A stretch of 5,018 bases of DNA from BJGV01 sp964013575 (GTDB taxonomy: Bacteria; Pseudomonadota; Gammaproteobacteria; Burkholderiales; Nitrosomonadaceae). This document shows, one piece after another, positions 4,776-5,018 of this stretch. Position 1 is the first letter of the stretch; the number at the start of each line of letters is the position of its first letter. Location of the stretch: positions 1 to 5,018 of the forward strand of contig CAXGWP010000033.1 of assembly GCA_964013575.1 (NCBI GenBank), read 5' to 3'. A program made the position numbers and the translations under genes. Below the pieces are notes generated by a model. It worked only from the letters and a program-made list of their open reading frames with translations, did no database searches and was not told the origin of the DNA.

Positions 4776-5018
4776 TGTCGGAGACAGATATCGCTTCATT
4801 TGTGTCAAAAGGTGATAGAGAACTTCACATCCTGTTCGGGTCACAAAGTGGAAATTCAGAGGGGCTTGCCGAAGAGTGGGAAAAAGAAGCTAGCCGTTAC
4901 GGTCTTAATGGTAAAGTTCACGATATGGGGGACTTTGATATCAAATCAATGGCAAATATGGCCAGAGTAATGATTGTTTGCTCTACTTGGGGTGAAGGTG
5001 AGATGCCAGACAATGCTG
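4775..5018 (+). CDS. Flavodoxin-domain reductase, start only (CysJ / P450 reductase-like, partial)
   Basis: The last gene starts at GTG 4775, sharing one base with the preceding TAG (TAGTG), with GGAGGAAGG at 4760-4768 as ribosome binding site. The 81 visible residues are an FMN-binding flavodoxin fold. The phosphate loop is GSQSGNSEGLAEEW (22-35), the second FMN loop is HDMGDFD (49-55), and STWGEGEMPDNA (70-81) matches the STxGEGxxPDNA motif of diflavin reductases such as sulfite reductase alpha subunit and cytochrome P450 reductase. Ordinary small flavodoxins usually lack that last pattern. The gene runs off the window, so whether an FAD/NADPH-binding half follows cannot be seen. Its close linkage to the HdrB-like gene suggests that it exchanges electrons with the iron-sulfur arm of the complex (inference). 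Confidence 0.88.
   Translation, partial: MSETDIASFVSKGDRELHILFGSQSGNSEGLAEEWEKEASRYGLNGKVHDMGDFDIKSMANMARVMIVCSTWGEGEMPDNA

Overview
The window is one tightly packed, AT-rich operon on the + strand. It runs from a promoter region (about 1-152) to the right-hand edge, where the last gene is cut off. Most genes overlap or sit within a few bases of each other. The package is a quinol-oxidising Rieske/cytochrome b complex of the split (b6f-like) type with unusual attachments. A TATA-like box, AGGAGGT-type ribosome binding sites, a Tat-type Rieske anchor and HdrB/HdrC-type iron-sulfur modules in an aerobic-looking context suggest an archaeon. My best guess is a marine planktonic Thermoplasmatota (Poseidoniales/Marine Group II or III-like). 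That assignment is inference, because the window holds no rRNA or taxonomic marker gene.

Layout: (1) 1-152, upstream region with a short direct repeat, a TATA-like box and a possible divergent minus-strand gene start. (2) 153-842, secreted and C-terminally anchored Reeler-like protein with a CxCH motif. (3) 829-1194, small two-helix membrane protein that appears to start at a non-canonical ATT codon. (4) 1197-1874, Tat-anchored Rieske protein. (5) 1877-2836, cytochrome b6-like protein with an extra N-terminal signal-like segment and helix. (6) 2836-3891, the C-terminal half of cytochrome b (PDWY quinol-site motif) fused to a HdrC-type domain with two [4Fe-4S] sites. (7) 3888-4775, HdrB-like CCG-domain protein. 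(8) 4775 to the edge, start of a flavodoxin-domain reductase of the sulfite reductase/P450 reductase type.

How they may work together: the Rieske protein and the two cytochrome b halves form the quinol-oxidising core, with two b hemes and an outward-facing Qo site. No cytochrome c1 or f is visible. The outside electron acceptor could be the CxCH protein at the head of the operon or something encoded elsewhere. On the cytoplasmic side, the HdrC domain fused to cytochrome b plus the separate HdrB-like protein reconstruct a split HdrD/GlpC-type iron-sulfur arm, and a flavodoxin-domain reductase gene follows immediately. The most interesting reading is a bc-type complex wired to a cytoplasmic NAD(P)H, thiol/disulfide or ferredoxin-like electron partner near the Qi side. 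The module content is seen directly; the electron path is inference.
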